Of a DNA stretch of 64,000 nucleotides, positions 61,701 to 64,000 are shown in pieces. The notes beneath the pieces were generated by a model, which was given only the letters and a program-made list of their open reading frames with translations, ran no database searches and was not told the DNA's origin. The stretch's first letter is position 1, and every line of letters starts with the position of its first letter. Made by a program: the position numbers and the translations under genes. Source of the stretch: Lucifuga dentata (taxonomy: Eukaryota > Chordata > Actinopteri > Ophidiiformes > Bythitidae); contig VXCM01002100.1 in NCBI GenBank assembly GCA_014773175.1, positions 3,038-67,037 of the forward strand, given 5' to 3'.

Positions 61701-61789
61701 TTAGTGCAGATGCCCAGCAATAGCGGAGTAGAATAAAACTGTACCGAATGAATAGGTAGTTTGTAACTTGCATTATTTGAAATAGTGTC

Positions 61790-61795
61790 TTTATT
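61790..61795 (-). promoter_or_regulatory. hint2: Candidate hint2 polyadenylation signal
   Basis: AATAAA on the minus strand, about 260 nt past the hint2 stop codon. It would place the AC repeat at 61969-62020 in the 3' UTR. Confidence 0.4.
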
Positions 61796-61966
61796 TACAG
61801 CAGTCTCAAACATATGTGGGTTTTTTTAATCTTTACCTTCAAAATCAATATATTATCATGAATTTTTGTAAATACTAATTCAACATATATTGATTTTCCT
61901 CATGGACATGCACATGTACAGTAAGTAGCCATCAAGGACAGAAAGACAGAAAACACTAAGACAAAA

Positions 61967-61968
<2 letters not shown>

Positions 61969-62020
<52 letters not shown>
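61969..62020. repeat. (AC)n microsatellite
   Basis: About 52 bp of AC repeat just past the hint2 stop codon, probably in its 3' UTR. Confidence 0.95.
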
Positions 62021-62022
<2 letters not shown>

Positions 62023-62055
62023 CCGCACATGCACACTGACAGACACACACACCCA

Positions 62056-64000
<1,945 letters not shown>

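Larger units (their letters stand above)
58231..61789. other. Interval between acsbg2 5' end and hint2 3' end
   Basis: No coding exon recognised. It contains a T-run with N at 58864 next to a perfect inverted repeat, a possible acsbg2 5' non-coding exon near 60.3 kb, and GT and AC/AT microsatellites. The small frame MAGKVESVL at about 61102 has no support. Confidence 0.55.

Noticed and set aside
19626..62020. Microsatellites considered as CRISPR-like arrays
   Set aside because: Simple di- and tetranucleotide repeats without spacers in a vertebrate genome.

Overview
This is a 64 kb piece of vertebrate nuclear genome, most probably from a ray-finned (teleost) fish. It has compact multi-exon genes with GT-AG introns of 0.1-5 kb, vertebrate protein families, many short CA/GT microsatellites, fish-type hAT and TTAA-flanked MITEs, and decayed LINE fragments. 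I see no sign of a prokaryote, plasmid, virus or CRISPR array.

Five protein-coding genes can be built exon by exon with consistent splice phases. (1) scarb2 (+, 2640-13435) encodes a LIMP-2/CD36-family lysosomal membrane receptor in 13 coding exons, with a long 3' UTR to about 17.2 kb. (2) ppef2 (-, 37157 down to 24197) encodes a PPP-family phosphatase with an IQ motif and C-terminal EF-hands in 16 coding exons, complete at 736 residues. (3) A BLVRB-like NAD(P)H-binding reductase (+, 41842-45137) has 4 coding exons and 219 residues. (4) acsbg2 (-, 58230 down to 48449) is a bubblegum-type very-long/long-chain acyl-CoA synthetase with 14 coding exons and two possible N-termini. (5) hint2 (-, 63902 to beyond the window, down to 62056) is a HIT-domain nucleotide hydrolase; its 5' part lies outside the window.

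Layout: scarb2 and ppef2 converge on a gene-poor interval (17.2-23 kb). ppef2 and the reductase gene diverge from 37-40 kb, where a GC-rich, ETS-motif promoter-like exon sits at 39.7-39.85 kb. The reductase and acsbg2 converge on 45.1-47.7 kb. acsbg2 and hint2 run the same way and are separated by about 3.5 kb. scarb2 and ppef2 are also close neighbours on human chromosome 4q21, so that pair looks like conserved synteny. No shared pathway links all five genes; this is ordinary neighbourhood, not an operon-like system.

The more unusual observations are: a probable intronic-polyadenylation isoform of ppef2 that would drop all the EF-hands; a scarb2 whose cytosolic tail has tyrosine-type rather than dileucine sorting signals and whose ectodomain lacks the histidine used by human LIMP-2 for glucocerebrosidase binding; a BLVRB-like protein without the BLVRB active-site histidine; two alternative acsbg2 amino termini separated by an antisense LINE relic; six copies of a long-TIR MITE flanked by TTAA; and a systematic assembly defect in which single Ns separate exact direct duplications, one of which duplicates 22 codons of acsbg2 in frame. 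I did not find a convincing wholly new biological system.
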